A program made the translations under genes and the position numbers. DNA of 64,000 nucleotides, taken from NCBI GenBank assembly GCA_964627445.1, contig CAZVJF010000004.1:62001-126000 (forward strand), in the 5' to 3' direction. The notes beneath the pieces are model-generated. The model saw nothing but the letters and a program-made list of their open reading frames with translations. It was not told the DNA's origin and ran no database searches. This DNA comes from Luteibaculum sp964627445 (GTDB lineage Bacteria > Bacteroidota > Bacteroidia > Flavobacteriales_D > Luteibaculaceae). Shown here piece by piece: positions 1 through 8,865 of the stretch (its first letter is position 1; each line of letters starts with the position of its first letter).

Positions 1-405
1 ACCAAACCTGGAGTTAGCAACACCACACCTGAAATCAGCACGGAAAACAAGGTAAAAGAAGCTATTGCTTTAGTGCAGTTTGGGGGACAGCCCATGCAGG
101 GAATCCAATTGTTGCGTGAAGTATTGCAGGAGGATCCTAACCAAAAAGATGCGATATACCACTTAGGCGTTTTCTCGGTTCAGTCGCAGCAATGGGGCAA
201 AGGTTTAAACCGCTTTAACCACCTGAAGGAATTGGGTGCCTTTAAAGAATTTGAAGACGCCTATTATTACCATGCATTATGCTACGCTAACGTAGACAGC
301 TTGGAGCAAGCCAACATCATTTTAGATGAGGCTTTATTAACCGTGCAAGACACGGCTTTACAAGAAACTTTACAACAGTTTAAAAATACAATTACTAATC
401 TTTAA
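1..405 (+). CDS. Tetratricopeptide-repeat protein, C-terminal part
   Basis: The reading frame is open from the first base of the window, so this is the 3' end of a gene that starts upstream; an internal GTG at 73 is unlikely to be the true start. About 134 residues are visible. They contain TPR-like helix pairs: a stretch around LREVLQEDPNQKDAIYHLG, then LNRFNHLKELGAF, then YYYHALCYANVDSLEQA. Such repeats form protein-binding scaffolds. The specific role cannot be told from the fragment. The next small gene starts 12 bases after the stop and is probably co-transcribed. Confidence 0.75.
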   Translation, partial: TKPGVSNTTPEISTENKVKEAIALVQFGGQPMQGIQLLREVLQEDPNQKDAIYHLGVFSVQSQQWGKGLNRFNHLKELGAFKEFEDAYYYHALCYANVDSLEQANIILDEALLTVQDTALQETLQQFKNTITNL

Positions 406-417
406 AACTTAAGCATT

Positions 418-510
418 ATGCCAAGCGGAAAGAAGAGAAAGAGACACAAGATGGCAACTCACAAGCGTAAGAAAAGACTTCGCAAAAACCGTCACAAGAA
501 GAAGAAATAA
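418..510 (+). CDS. 30-residue highly basic protein, AURKAIP1/COX24 (bS22/mS38)-like
   Basis: An ATG-started frame encodes a 30-residue protein beginning MPSGKKRKRHKMATHKRKKR and ending in KKKK; more than half the residues are Lys or Arg. Tiny proteins of this make-up are common in Bacteroidota and belong, from family knowledge, to the AURKAIP1/COX24 group, which includes the mitochondrial small-subunit protein mS38 and mycobacterial bS22. A ribosome-bound role is therefore likely, but it is inferred from composition and length, not from a search. It lies between the TPR gene and RNase G, an RNA-processing neighbour. Confidence 0.7.
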   Translation: MPSGKKRKRHKMATHKRKKRLRKNRHKKKK

Positions 511-594
511 CCCTTGAGGTTTTCTTTGTTTTACTTATAGTAGCCGGGCATTCTATGTGCCGGCTACGCCTGTTTTAACTTAAACACAAACATT

Positions 595-2139
595 GTGACT
601 TACGATCTTGTCATTGATTCGGGTCACGGTGAAGTTGAAATTGCGCTTTTAAAAGATCAGGTCCTTACTGAGCTACACAGCGAAAAAGGCACGGAAAAAT
701 TTACCGTTGGCGACATTTACTTAGGTCGCGTAAAAAAGGTAGTTCCCAGCCTTAATGCTGCATTTGTAGAGGTGGGATATAAAAAAGATGCTTTCCTGCA
801 CTACCTAGATCTGGGACAAAAATTCCGTTCCCTCAATTCCTATACCCAAAAAGCGCATAAGGGGAAATTAAACACCCACTTGCTAGACAACTTTACCGAA
901 GAAGAACCGATAGAAAAAGAAGGGAAAATTACCGATGTAGTTTCCTCTGGAGATAACATCTTGGTGCAAATTGCCAAAGAGCCCATCTCCAACAAAGGCC
1001 CAAGACTAAGCTGTGAAGTAACCCTGGCAGGTCGCTTCATTGTTTTGGTACCCTTTTCCAACAAAATATCCATTAGCCAAAAAATAAAGGATAGCGATGA
1101 GCGCGATAGGCTAAGGCGCCTCATGCAGAGCATTAAGCCCGACAACTTTGGCGTTATCATTAGAACCGTAGCGCAAAAGAAAAAAGTAGCGGAATTAGAT
1201 GCCGACTTACGCGACCTGGTAGATCGCTGGAAGAAGACTTTTGAAAATCTTAAAGGAGTAAAAGCACCCACCCGCGTGCTGGGCGAAATCAACAAAACTT
1301 CGGCCATACTCCGCGATTTACTCAACGCCAACTTCAACAGCATACAGGTAAACGACCCCACGCTGTTTGAAGATATCAAGGGCTACATCCAACGCAAAGC
1401 CCCAGAAAAAGAGCGCATTGTAAAGCACTACCGTGGCAACTTGCCCATTTTTGAGCAGTTTGGAGTGCACAAGCAGATAAAAGCGGCTTTTGGAAAAAAG
1501 ATTATGCTGAAAAGTGGGGCTTACCTCATTATTGAGCATACCGAAGCCATGCACGTAATTGACGTAAACAGTGGTAACCGAAACTCCTCGGAAAACCAGG
1601 AGCAAAATGCCCTGGAAACCAACATGGAAACGGCCGAGGAAATTGCCCGTGTGATCCGTTTGCGTGATATGGGCGGCATTATTTGCGTGGATTTTATCGA
1701 CATGCAAGACCCTGCGCACCAAAAGAAGCTTTTTGAAAAGCTGATAGAGGTAATGCGCGGTGATAAGGCCAAACACCACATCCTTCCTCCCAGTAAATTT
1801 GGTGTAGTAGAAATTACACGCCAACGGGTACGCCCAGAGATCGAGATTAACACCTCAGAATCTTGCCCTGTATGTAAAGGAACGGGCGAAATACAGCCTT
1901 CGGTGCTGCTAAGTGAGGAAATTGAAACGCAAATGAATTATTTGCTTTCAGAGTACAAGCCCAAGCAGCTCAGGCTACGTGTGCATCCTTACATTGAGGC
2001 CTACTTAAAGCGCAACTTATTTAAGTTTCAACGTAAATGGATGCGCCAGTTTAAAATGTGGATTAAAATCATACCCGATACCACCCTACCCTACCTGGTA
2101 TACAAATTTGAAAATGGTAAAGGAGAGGTGTTGGATTAA
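595..2139 (+). CDS. rng: Ribonuclease G/E family endoribonuclease
   Basis: Single-strand-specific endoribonuclease for rRNA maturation and mRNA turnover in the cytoplasm. The 514 residues match RNase G length and lack RNase E's long scaffold tail. An S1-type RNA-binding domain lies near residues 37-145 (VGDIYLGRVKKVVPSLNAAFVEVG). The catalytic DNase I-like subdomain carries the metal-binding aspartates in IDVNSGN (about D323) and DFIDMQD (about D366/D369). A CPVCKG motif (C424, C427) is the zinc link that holds dimers together. The start is GTG, with an A-rich leader and no clear Shine-Dalgarno site, as is usual in this phylum. recX follows after 17 bases. Confidence 0.95.
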   Translation: MTYDLVIDSGHGEVEIALLKDQVLTELHSEKGTEKFTVGDIYLGRVKKVVPSLNAAFVEVGYKKDAFLHYLDLGQKFRSLNSYTQKAHKGKLNTHLLDNFTEEEPIEKEGKITDVVSSGDNILVQIAKEPISNKGPRLSCEVTLAGRFIVLVPFSNKISISQKIKDSDERDRLRRLMQSIKPDNFGVIIRTVAQKKKVAELDADLRDLVDRWKKTFENLKGVKAPTRVLGEINKTSAILRDLLNANFNSIQVNDPTLFEDIKGYIQRKAPEKERIVKHYRGNLPIFEQFGVHKQIKAAFGKKIMLKSGAYLIIEHTEAMHVIDVNSGNRNSSENQEQNALETNMETAEEIARVIRLRDMGGIICVDFIDMQDPAHQKKLFEKLIEVMRGDKAKHHILPPSKFGVVEITRQRVRPEIEINTSESCPVCKGTGEIQPSVLLSEEIETQMNYLLSEYKPKQLRLRVHPYIEAYLKRNLFKFQRKWMRQFKMWIKIIPDTTLPYLVYKFENGKGEVLD

Positions 2140-2156
2140 ACCATTAACCCCACGGG

Positions 2157-2645
2157 ATGCTTAATCCCAAGCAAAAATACACACGAGACGAAGCCTTGCA
2201 GCGGGTAAAACAACTTTGCCGGCTGCGAGAGCTTTCGCAACAACAAGCCATAGATAAGTTGCTTAGCTATGGCTTTTCTTTTGCTGCGGCACAAGAAATG
2301 TTGGTTCCTTTAGTGCAAGGCAATTTTATCGATGATAGCCGCTTCGCATCGGCCTTTATAAACGACAAGGTAAAACTAGCCCATTGGGGCCGTAACAAAA
2401 TAAATACCGCACTTAAAAAACACGGTATTTCCTCCAAAACCGCCACGTTTGCCTGGTCGCAATTTTCCAACCAGGCGTACATCACGGCCTTGGAAGCACT
2501 CATGGAAAATAAATGGGACCAATACCAACCCCAAAAAAGTTGGGATCAGCGTCAAAAGTTTTTCCGTTTTTTGGCGCAGCGTGGATTTGAATTCCCGCTA
2601 ATACAAGAGATTTATACAGGCATTATAGAAAAAAGAGCATGTTAA
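2157..2645 (+). CDS. recX: Regulatory protein RecX
   Basis: RecX binds RecA filaments and limits recombinase activity. The 162-residue protein has the three-helix-repeat pattern of the family: YTRDEALQRVKQLC at the N-terminus, then GNFIDDSRFASAFINDKVKLAHWGRNKI, the most conserved segment. Length is normal. recA is not in this window. The stop overlaps the start of prfB by 7 bases, so RecX and RF2 are probably translationally coupled. Confidence 0.9.
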   Translation: MLNPKQKYTRDEALQRVKQLCRLRELSQQQAIDKLLSYGFSFAAAQEMLVPLVQGNFIDDSRFASAFINDKVKLAHWGRNKINTALKKHGISSKTATFAWSQFSNQAYITALEALMENKWDQYQPQKSWDQRQKFFRFLAQRGFEFPLIQEIYTGIIEKRAC

Positions 2646-3722
2646 CTACAGATCAGATTCAAGAACTAGACGGGCGCCTGGATGCGTTAAGGGGGTACCT
2701 TTGACATTGCTGGTAAGCAAGAAAAAATAGCCGAGCAGGAGCAGTATACCCAGGACCCTAACTTTTGGAACGATCCTAAAAATGCGGAACAAACCCTGAA
2801 GGATTTAAAAGCCCTCAAAAAATGGGTGAAAGAGTTTGAAGCCGCTAACCAGGCATTGGAGGAGATTAAAATTCTACAAGAGTTTCTGAAAGAAGGCGAG
2901 GGCTCTGAAGAAGAAGTAACCCAGAAGGAGCAAGAAGCACTGGAACTGGTGGAAGCGCTAGAGCTAAAGAAAATGCTAAGCGCACCCGAAGATAACCTGG
3001 CAGCTGTATTGCAAATTACCGCAGGGGCTGGAGGTACAGAAAGTTGCGATTGGGCCAGTATGCTCATGCGCATGTACACCATGTGGGCCGAAAAAAACGG
3101 CTACAAAATAAAAGAGCTCGACTACCAGGATGGCGATGTAGCCGGAGTAAAAACCGTAACGCTGGAAATAGAAGGCGAGTTTGCCTTTGGATACCTAAAA
3201 GGCGAAAATGGCGTGCACCGCTTGGTACGCATTTCGCCATTTGATAGCAACGCAAAACGCCATACTTCTTTTGCCTCGGTGTACGTATACCCATTGGCAG
3301 ACGATAATATAGAGATAGATATAAACCCATCGGACATAGAATGGGAAACTATGCGCTCTGGAGGTGCCGGAGGCCAAAACGTAAACAAAGTAGAAACGGC
3401 CGTACGCTTACACCACAAACCCTCTGGCATTATTATTAAAAACCAGGAGAGCCGCTCACAACAAGACAACCGCCAGAAAGCTTTGCAGATGCTAAAGTCA
3501 CAGCTCTACGAAATAGAACTGCGAAAAAGACGCGAAGCGCAAGACGAAATTGAGGCTGGTAAAATGAAAATAGAGTGGGGCTCGCAGATACGCAACTACG
3601 TATTGCACCCCTATAAAATGATTAAAGACGTGAGAACGGGCCAAGAAACATCGAATGTAGACGATGTTTTAAATGGTGCTTTAGACCCATTTCTAAAAGC
3701 CTTTTTAATGCATTTTGGATAA
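2639..3722 (+). CDS. prfB: Peptide chain release factor 2, expressed by programmed +1 frameshift
   Basis: RF2 releases finished proteins at UGA and UAA. The ATG at 2639 opens a 21-codon frame that ends in TGA at 2702-2704 inside AGGGGGTACCTTTGAC; shifting +1 at CTT continues at GAC (2703) into the long frame to 3722, giving about 360 residues, the normal length. The specificity motif SPF (in RISPFDSNAKRH) marks it as RF2, and GGQ (about residues 244-246, in GGAGGQNVNK) is the catalytic motif. The in-frame TGA senses RF2 level: when RF2 is scarce the ribosome pauses and shifts. This is autoregulation, not a mutation. It overlaps recX by 7 bases. Confidence 0.97.
2690..2705 (+). promoter_or_regulatory. 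prfB programmed +1 frameshift site
   Basis: AGG GGG TAC CTT TGA C: an internal Shine-Dalgarno-like AGGGGG, a CTT slippery codon and an in-frame TGA followed by C, with the same spacing as the Escherichia coli element. Decoding shifts from CUU UGA to the +1 frame. Confidence 0.95.
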
Positions 3723-3733
3723 AAACAAACGCT

Positions 3734-4075
3734 ATGATTCAAATTTATCACAACCCCCGCTGCAGAAAATCAAGAGAAGCCCTAGCCTTACTGGAAGAAA
3801 AAGGTTTGGATTTTGAGGTAGTAAAGTATTTGGATGATACGCCATCCGTTGAAACCTTTAAGAAGGTATTAGCCAAGCTAAACATGCCAGCGAAAGACCT
3901 GGTGCGTAAAACGGAAGCCTACTTTAAAGAAAAACTAAAAGGTTTAGAGCTCAATGAGGACGAATGGATCCGTGTAATGTTGGAAAACCCCAAGCTTATT
4001 GAGCGCCCCATAGTAATTAAAGACACCAAGGCTGTGGTAGCACGCCCGGCAGATAAAGCTTTGGAAATTCTTTAG
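3734..4075 (+). CDS. Arsenate reductase (ArsC/Spx-like family) protein
   Basis: 113-residue thioredoxin-fold protein with the ArsC active-site signature HNPRCRKSREAL; Cys10 is the catalytic cysteine of this family. The C-terminal part carries ELNEDEWIRVMLENPKLIERPIV, typical of glutaredoxin-dependent arsenate reductases and their YfgD relatives. No other arsenic genes are nearby, so a general thiol-redox or housekeeping role is as likely as true arsenate resistance. It follows prfB by 11 bases and ends the operon before a clear terminator. Confidence 0.85.
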   Translation: MIQIYHNPRCRKSREALALLEEKGLDFEVVKYLDDTPSVETFKKVLAKLNMPAKDLVRKTEAYFKEKLKGLELNEDEWIRVMLENPKLIERPIVIKDTKAVVARPADKALEIL

Positions 4076-4090
4076 CTAAACCTTACTAAA

Positions 4091-4124
4091 CAAAAAGAGC
4101 GCCTGAATAGGACGCTCTTTTTTT
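4091..4124 (+). terminator. Rho-independent terminator after the rng-recX-prfB-arsC run
   Basis: AAAGAGCG (4094-4101) pairs with CGCTCTTT (4113-4120) and is followed by a T run. The A run on the left lets it also act on the opposite strand for the convergent small gene. Confidence 0.8.
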
Positions 4125-4174
4125 ATGGTTACTTATGCACCACTTGGGTGCCGTAGTATACAAGTACCGTATAA

Positions 4175-4369
4175 TTATTCTGCTGTTACCTCGGTCGGTT
4201 GCTCCTCGCTGGGTTTCCCACCCGTAAACTTCTTAAGCATATCAATAGATCCTAGGGTAACCCAGTAAGGCAATGCTATTCCAAATAAAAAGATCAACAT
4301 CCAAAACGCCATCCCCGCAATTGCTAAAAAGATGTAGAATCCGGCTTCCATGTTCTCCATTCCTTCCAT
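4175..4369 (-). CDS. Small membrane protein of unknown function
   Basis: 64 residues with a long hydrophobic stretch (about residues 11-42, FYIFLAIAGMAFWMLIFLFG then IALPYWVTLGSI) that could form one or two membrane segments, followed by a charged tail rich in Glu, Pro and Thr. I do not recognise a family. It is read towards arsC and lies back to back with fumC, 68 bases away. Coding character is supported by the clean membrane pattern and isolated position rather than by homology. Confidence 0.6.
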   Translation of the reverse strand: MEGMENMEAGFYIFLAIAGMAFWMLIFLFGIALPYWVTLGSIDMLKKFTGGKPSEEQPTEVTAE

Positions 4370-4437
4370 ACCTAGACGTGTATTCGTTATTTTCGCCCAA
4401 AAGTAACAAATAATCTATTCGAAAACCTTGCTAATTC

Positions 4438-5832
4438 ATGGAATTTAGAACCGAATTCGACACAATAGGACCTGTAGAGGTACCAACCGACAAATATTGG
4501 GGCGCACAAACCGAGCGCTCTCGCAACAACTTTAAGATTGGCCCCGAGGCCAGCATGCCCTTAGAAGTAATCTACGGTTTTGCCTATTTAAAGAAAGCTG
4601 CAGCGCATGCCAATTCTGAGCTAGGTGTTTTAGATGCAGACAAAAAAGACGGCATTTCTAAAGTATGTGACGAAATTTTAGAGGGAAAACACGACAACCA
4701 GTTTCCACTCGTAATCTGGCAAACAGGCTCGGGTACCCAAAGCAACATGAACTGCAATGAGGTGATTGCCAACCGTGCACATGTTATTAATGGAGGAAAG
4801 CTAACCGATGAGAAGAAGTGGATCCATCCCAACGATGATGTGAACAAATCGCAGTCTTCTAATGATACCTTTCCTACCGGGATGCACATTGCATGCTACA
4901 AAAAGGTGGTAGAACACACCATTCCTGCCGTAGAACGCTTACGCGATGTATTGGCCGACAAAGCCAAGAAGTTTGATGACGTGGTAAAAATTGGCCGTAC
5001 CCACCTAATGGATGCCACACCGTTAACCGTAGGTCAGGAAATTTCTGGCTTTGTATCGCAGTTAGATCACGGCCTTAGAGCCCTTAAGAATACCCTGCCT
5101 CACCTATCGGAGTTGGCTTTGGGAGGAACGGCAGTAGGTACCGGGATAAATACGCCAAAGGGTTACGCTGAGTTGGTAGCTAAAAAAATTGCAGAATTCA
5201 CCGGCCATCCCTTTGTAACCGCGGAGAACAAATTTGAAGCTTTAGCTGCGCACGATGCCATTGTAGAAACCCACGGTGCATTGAAACAACTGGCGGTATC
5301 TCTTATGAAAATTGCCAACGATGTACGTTTATTGGCTTCGGGTCCCCGTTGTGGTATTGGAGAATACACTATTCCCGCCAACGAGCCCGGATCTTCCATT
5401 ATGCCTGGAAAAGTAAATCCAACCCAAAGCGAGGCCCTTACTATGGTTTGCGCCCAAGTAGTAGGTAACGACGTTGCCGTAACAACGGGTGGCATGAACG
5501 GGCACTTTCAACTCAATGTATTTAAGCCTGTGATGGCCTACAATTTATTGCAGTCGGCACAACTGATAGCCGATGGTTGTGAGTCCTTTAATAAAAACTG
5601 CGCATCAGGAATTGAGCCCAACGAAGCCAGCATTAAGGACAACCTCAACAACTCATTGATGTTGGTAACTGCGCTAAACACCAAGATTGGTTACGAAAAA
5701 GCAGCAAAAATTGCCAAAACCGCGCACCAAAATGGCACAACATTAAAAGAGGAAGCAGTGAACCTGGGCTACCTTTCTGCCGATGAGTTTGACGAATGGG
5801 TAGATCCATCTAAGATGATAGGAAGAAACTAG
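4438..5832 (+). CDS. fumC: Class II fumarate hydratase
   Basis: Reversible hydration of fumarate to L-malate in the TCA cycle; iron-independent cytosolic homotetramer. 464 residues, the usual length. The family signature GSSIMPGKVNPTQSE (near residue 320) carries the flexible SS loop with the catalytic serine, and GSGTQSNMNCNEV and HPNDDVNKSQSSND are the other two conserved regions of the fumarase/aspartase superfamily. It appears to be a single-gene unit, bounded upstream by the divergent small membrane gene and downstream by a strong terminator. Malate made here also links to the malate synthase encoded at 43.8 kb. Confidence 0.97.
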   Translation: MEFRTEFDTIGPVEVPTDKYWGAQTERSRNNFKIGPEASMPLEVIYGFAYLKKAAAHANSELGVLDADKKDGISKVCDEILEGKHDNQFPLVIWQTGSGTQSNMNCNEVIANRAHVINGGKLTDEKKWIHPNDDVNKSQSSNDTFPTGMHIACYKKVVEHTIPAVERLRDVLADKAKKFDDVVKIGRTHLMDATPLTVGQEISGFVSQLDHGLRALKNTLPHLSELALGGTAVGTGINTPKGYAELVAKKIAEFTGHPFVTAENKFEALAAHDAIVETHGALKQLAVSLMKIANDVRLLASGPRCGIGEYTIPANEPGSSIMPGKVNPTQSEALTMVCAQVVGNDVAVTTGGMNGHFQLNVFKPVMAYNLLQSAQLIADGCESFNKNCASGIEPNEASIKDNLNNSLMLVTALNTKIGYEKAAKIAKTAHQNGTTLKEEAVNLGYLSADEFDEWVDPSKMIGRN

Positions 5833-5851
5833 AAGGTACTTCCACATTGCC

Positions 5852-5906
5852 TTAGCCCATGTGGGCTAATCCACAAAAAAGCCGCCTGTATTGGGCGGCT
5901 TTTTTA
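5852..5906 (+). terminator. Terminator between fumC and the convergent permease gene
   Basis: AAAAAAGCCGCC (5875-5886) pairs with GGCGGCTTTTTT (5894-5905), so it can act on both strands. Just before it is a second small hairpin, TTAGCCC-ATGT-GGGCTAA (5852-5869), of unknown role. Confidence 0.85.
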
Positions 5907-5927
5907 TTACGGTATATACATTGGCCT

Positions 5928-7169
5928 TTAGCTACTGCGTATTGCTTCTACCGGATCTAAGCGCGAAGCAAAAAATGCGGGTATAATTCCAGAAAGCAAA
6001 CCAATAATTGCCGAGATACCAATACCCAACACAATATTTTTAACCGTCAGCACTACGGAAACATCAAAAATGGCACTCCCTGCTAGGGTACCTAACCAAA
6101 TAAGAAAGAGGCCAATAACCCCACCCACCACTGCCAGGAAGGCCGCTTCGAAAAGAAACTGCAGCAGAATAAAATAATTCTTAGCTCCCAGGGCTTTTTG
6201 GATTCCAATTAAACTGGTGCGTTCTTTTACCGATACAAACATGATGTTGGCAATACTAAATCCTCCCACCAAAATGGACATGATACCAATGAAAAACCCT
6301 GCGGTATTAATGATACCAAAGAGCCCGTCCAATTGGTTGTTTATTACCGAGGATTCGTTGAGGGCAAAATTGTTGTCTTCTTTGGGCCGTATTCTGCGAA
6401 TGTTGCGCATTATGCCCTCGAGCTCGTCCTTCAGCTGGTCATTAGTAACTCCAGCTGCGGCCTTCACCATAATAGCCCCACCCACATTTCGCAGGTTGGT
6501 CATGTTCTTGGCATAATTTACCGGAAGCATGATTTGCTCATCCACACTGTCTCCAAAAATACTGCTGCCTTCTTTTTCAAAGACCCCCACAACAGCCGTT
6601 CGCAAACCCGCTATTTTTATTTCCTTATACAGTGCCAATTCTGGGTTACCGAAAAGATTCTCTGCTATGCCGTATCCGATAACACAAATGGGCGCACCCG
6701 ATCGGAACTCGTTTTGAGTCATAAACCTTCCTGTAAGGATAGACAAGGATTTTACGCGCTCAAAATCTTCGCTTACGGCAACTATAGACACGTTTTCTAA
6801 CGTGGCACTCTTGTAACTTACCTTTCTAGAGAAATCGCCATTGTAGGCTACCCCAGCAGCAGGGGGGTTATAGGCCAAAACTTTTTTCACCTCATCGGGC
6901 TGTGCCTGTGGTCGTTGGTAGTATTTCCACCACTCAAACCCCGGGCCACCACCCCAAGGCCATTTCTGAATAAAAATGACATCGTCTCCCAAAGAGGCTA
7001 CACCATCGCGCACTCCATCTTCCAAGGAGTCTACCAAGGTAAGCACACTAATAATGGCAAAAATTCCTATAGTAATGCCCAAAAGTGAAAGCAGCGATCG
7101 CAGCTTGTTTAACACCAACCCTTGGTATGCAAATACCCAACTTTCCTTAAGCAGCTTCAGCAAAATCAT
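5928..7169 (-). CDS. MacB/FtsX-type ABC transporter permease
   Basis: 413 residues with the type VII ABC permease layout: N-terminal helix (LRSLLSLLGITIGIFAIISVLTL), a periplasmic MacB-like core domain (about residues 50-280), then three C-terminal membrane segments of the FtsX domain with the typical SVKERTSLIGIQKALGAKN coupling helix near 310 and the closing DPVEAIR. Such permeases work with a cytoplasmic LolD/MacB-like ATPase in lipoprotein trafficking or mechanotransmission efflux. No ATPase gene is adjacent, so its partner must be elsewhere. It is divergent from purH. Confidence 0.9.
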   Translation of the reverse strand: MILLKLLKESWVFAYQGLVLNKLRSLLSLLGITIGIFAIISVLTLVDSLEDGVRDGVASLGDDVIFIQKWPWGGGPGFEWWKYYQRPQAQPDEVKKVLAYNPPAAGVAYNGDFSRKVSYKSATLENVSIVAVSEDFERVKSLSILTGRFMTQNEFRSGAPICVIGYGIAENLFGNPELALYKEIKIAGLRTAVVGVFEKEGSSIFGDSVDEQIMLPVNYAKNMTNLRNVGGAIMVKAAAGVTNDQLKDELEGIMRNIRRIRPKEDNNFALNESSVINNQLDGLFGIINTAGFFIGIMSILVGGFSIANIMFVSVKERTSLIGIQKALGAKNYFILLQFLFEAAFLAVVGGVIGLFLIWLGTLAGSAIFDVSVVLTVKNIVLGIGISAIIGLLSGIIPAFFASRLDPVEAIRSS

Positions 7170-7275
7170 GCCCCAAATATCTGTTTATTCTCTCGAATCG
7201 AGTCACCGACCATACCCGATAAAACGCATTCGTAAAAAAATTGTGTAGCAATCGCACGCAAATCCATCTATGTAA

Positions 7276-7306
7276 TTGGCTATTAGCGTTGTAAACAGTA
7301 ATATTG
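7276..7306 (+). promoter_or_regulatory. Candidate Bacteroidota-type promoter for purH
   Basis: TTG (7276-7278), a 20-base spacer, then TAATATTG (7299-7306), one mismatch from the TAnnTTTG consensus of the phylum's primary sigma factor. It sits 27 bases before the purH ATG. Recognised by eye only. Confidence 0.35.
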
Positions 7307-7332
7307 CACTATTTTTTCTTAAGGTTATTTTC

Positions 7333-8850
7333 ATGGTACAACCCATCCGTTCGGCACTCATTTCAGTTTTCAATAAAGAGGGGCTCGATCCCATCATCGA
7401 TATTCTTCGCAAACACGATGTGGCCATCTATTCTACAGGTGGAACGCAAAGCTACATTGAGAAAGCAGGTGTGGATGTAATTCCCGTTGAAAGCCTTACG
7501 GCATATCCTTCTATTTTGGGAGGAAGAGTAAAAACCCTGCACCCGAAAATTTTTGGAGGTATTTTGGGTAGACGTGTCTTAGATCAGGATACTGAAGAAA
7601 TGCAGCGCTACCAAATACCAGAAATTGATCTGGTTATTGTAGATCTCTACCCTTTTGAAGAAACCGTTGCCGCTGGAGGAAGTGAAAGCGACATCATAGA
7701 AAAAATTGACATTGGTGGAATATCCCTTATTCGGGGAGCCGCTAAAAACTTTAACGATGTTACGGTAGTAGCATCGCGCAATGAATACAAGCACCTGGAA
7801 GAGCTGCTTACCAAAAATCAATGTGCCACTTCGCTTGAAGAACGAAAAGCGCTGGCCCAAAGAGCCTTCCAAGTATCATCGGGTTACGACACCGCCATTC
7901 ACAACTGGTTTGCTGGAGATAGCAATGCACTGAACATTCCAGGTCCGGTTAAGGAACTCCGCTATGGAGAAAATCCGCACCAGAAGGCAGCCTACCACGG
8001 AAATTTAGAAGACTGCTTTACACAACTCCACGGTAAAGAGCTCTCGTACAACAACTTATTAGATATTGATGCAGCGCTGGCATTGGTAAACGACATAGAC
8101 AGCGACAAACCCACTTTTGCCGTTATAAAACACAACAATGCTTGTGGTTTTGCCAGTAGAGATACTGTTCTCCAAGCTTGGAAAGATGCTTTGGCTGGAG
8201 ATCCAGTTTCGGCATTTGGCGGCATCCTGGCGTGCAACCAAACCATAGATGCAGAAACAGCTAAAGAAATAAGCAAGTTGTTTTTTGAAGTATTGGCGGC
8301 TCCAGGTTTTGAGCCCGAGGCTATGGAAATCCTCAAATCCAAGAAAAACAGGGTATTACTAGAAACGAAAAACCTACACTGGAATCCGCAACATGTAAGA
8401 AGTACGCTAAACGGCTACTTAGTGCAAGAACGCGATAGCCTAGTAGACCGTCACAGCGATTACAAAACGGTAACAAAAAAGGCTCCCACCCAGGAGCAGT
8501 TGGTGGATTTGGAGTTTGCCAACACTTTGGTAAAAAACACCAAAAGTAACGCCATTGTACTGGTAAAAGATCAGCAGCTCTTAGCCAGCGGCACAGGGCA
8601 AACCAGCCGTGTAGATGCTTTGCAGCAAGCCATATTAAAGGCACACACTTTTGAATTTGATTTAAACGGAGCCGTAATGGCCTCCGATGCATTCTTTCCG
8701 TTTCCAGACTGTGTGGAAATAGCACACAAAGCGGGCATTACCGCCATTGTACAACCGGGAGGAAGCATTAAAGACGAACTATCAGTGAACTATTGCGATG
8801 ACAACAACCTCGCCATGGTTTTCACAGGAAATAGACATTTTAAACATTAA
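7333..8850 (+). CDS. purH: Bifunctional AICAR transformylase / IMP cyclohydrolase
   Basis: Catalyses the last two steps of de novo purine synthesis: formylation of AICAR with 10-formyl-THF, then ring closure to IMP. The N-terminal MGS-like cyclohydrolase domain (about 1-195) carries STGGTQSYIEKAGV and SYPSILGGRVKTLHPKI-type motifs. The C-terminal transformylase domain has KHNNACG (usually KHTNPCG), DPVSAFGG and a C-terminal DAFFPFPD...QPGGS. I start at the ATG at 7333, giving 505 residues with MVQPIRSALISVFNKEGL; the frame can be extended to a TTG at 7276, but that adds 19 residues overlapping the likely promoter. mreB follows after 15 bases. Confidence 0.97.
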   Translation: MVQPIRSALISVFNKEGLDPIIDILRKHDVAIYSTGGTQSYIEKAGVDVIPVESLTAYPSILGGRVKTLHPKIFGGILGRRVLDQDTEEMQRYQIPEIDLVIVDLYPFEETVAAGGSESDIIEKIDIGGISLIRGAAKNFNDVTVVASRNEYKHLEELLTKNQCATSLEERKALAQRAFQVSSGYDTAIHNWFAGDSNALNIPGPVKELRYGENPHQKAAYHGNLEDCFTQLHGKELSYNNLLDIDAALALVNDIDSDKPTFAVIKHNNACGFASRDTVLQAWKDALAGDPVSAFGGILACNQTIDAETAKEISKLFFEVLAAPGFEPEAMEILKSKKNRVLLETKNLHWNPQHVRSTLNGYLVQERDSLVDRHSDYKTVTKKAPTQEQLVDLEFANTLVKNTKSNAIVLVKDQQLLASGTGQTSRVDALQQAILKAHTFEFDLNGAVMASDAFFPFPDCVEIAHKAGITAIVQPGGSIKDELSVNYCDDNNLAMVFTGNRHFKH

Positions 8851-8865
8851 TATTTAGCACGCACC

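Noticed and set aside
840..1853. Three long minus-strand frames inside rng
   Set aside because: They overlap each other and the catalytic core of RNase G; shadows of codon use.
2639..2704. prfB looks interrupted by an in-frame TGA (possible pseudogene)
   Set aside because: The stop sits in a canonical +1 frameshift site and the downstream frame is intact with SPF and GGQ.
7276..7332. TTG start extending purH by 19 residues
   Set aside because: Extension overlaps a candidate promoter and is absent from the usual PurH length; ATG at 7333 is preferred.
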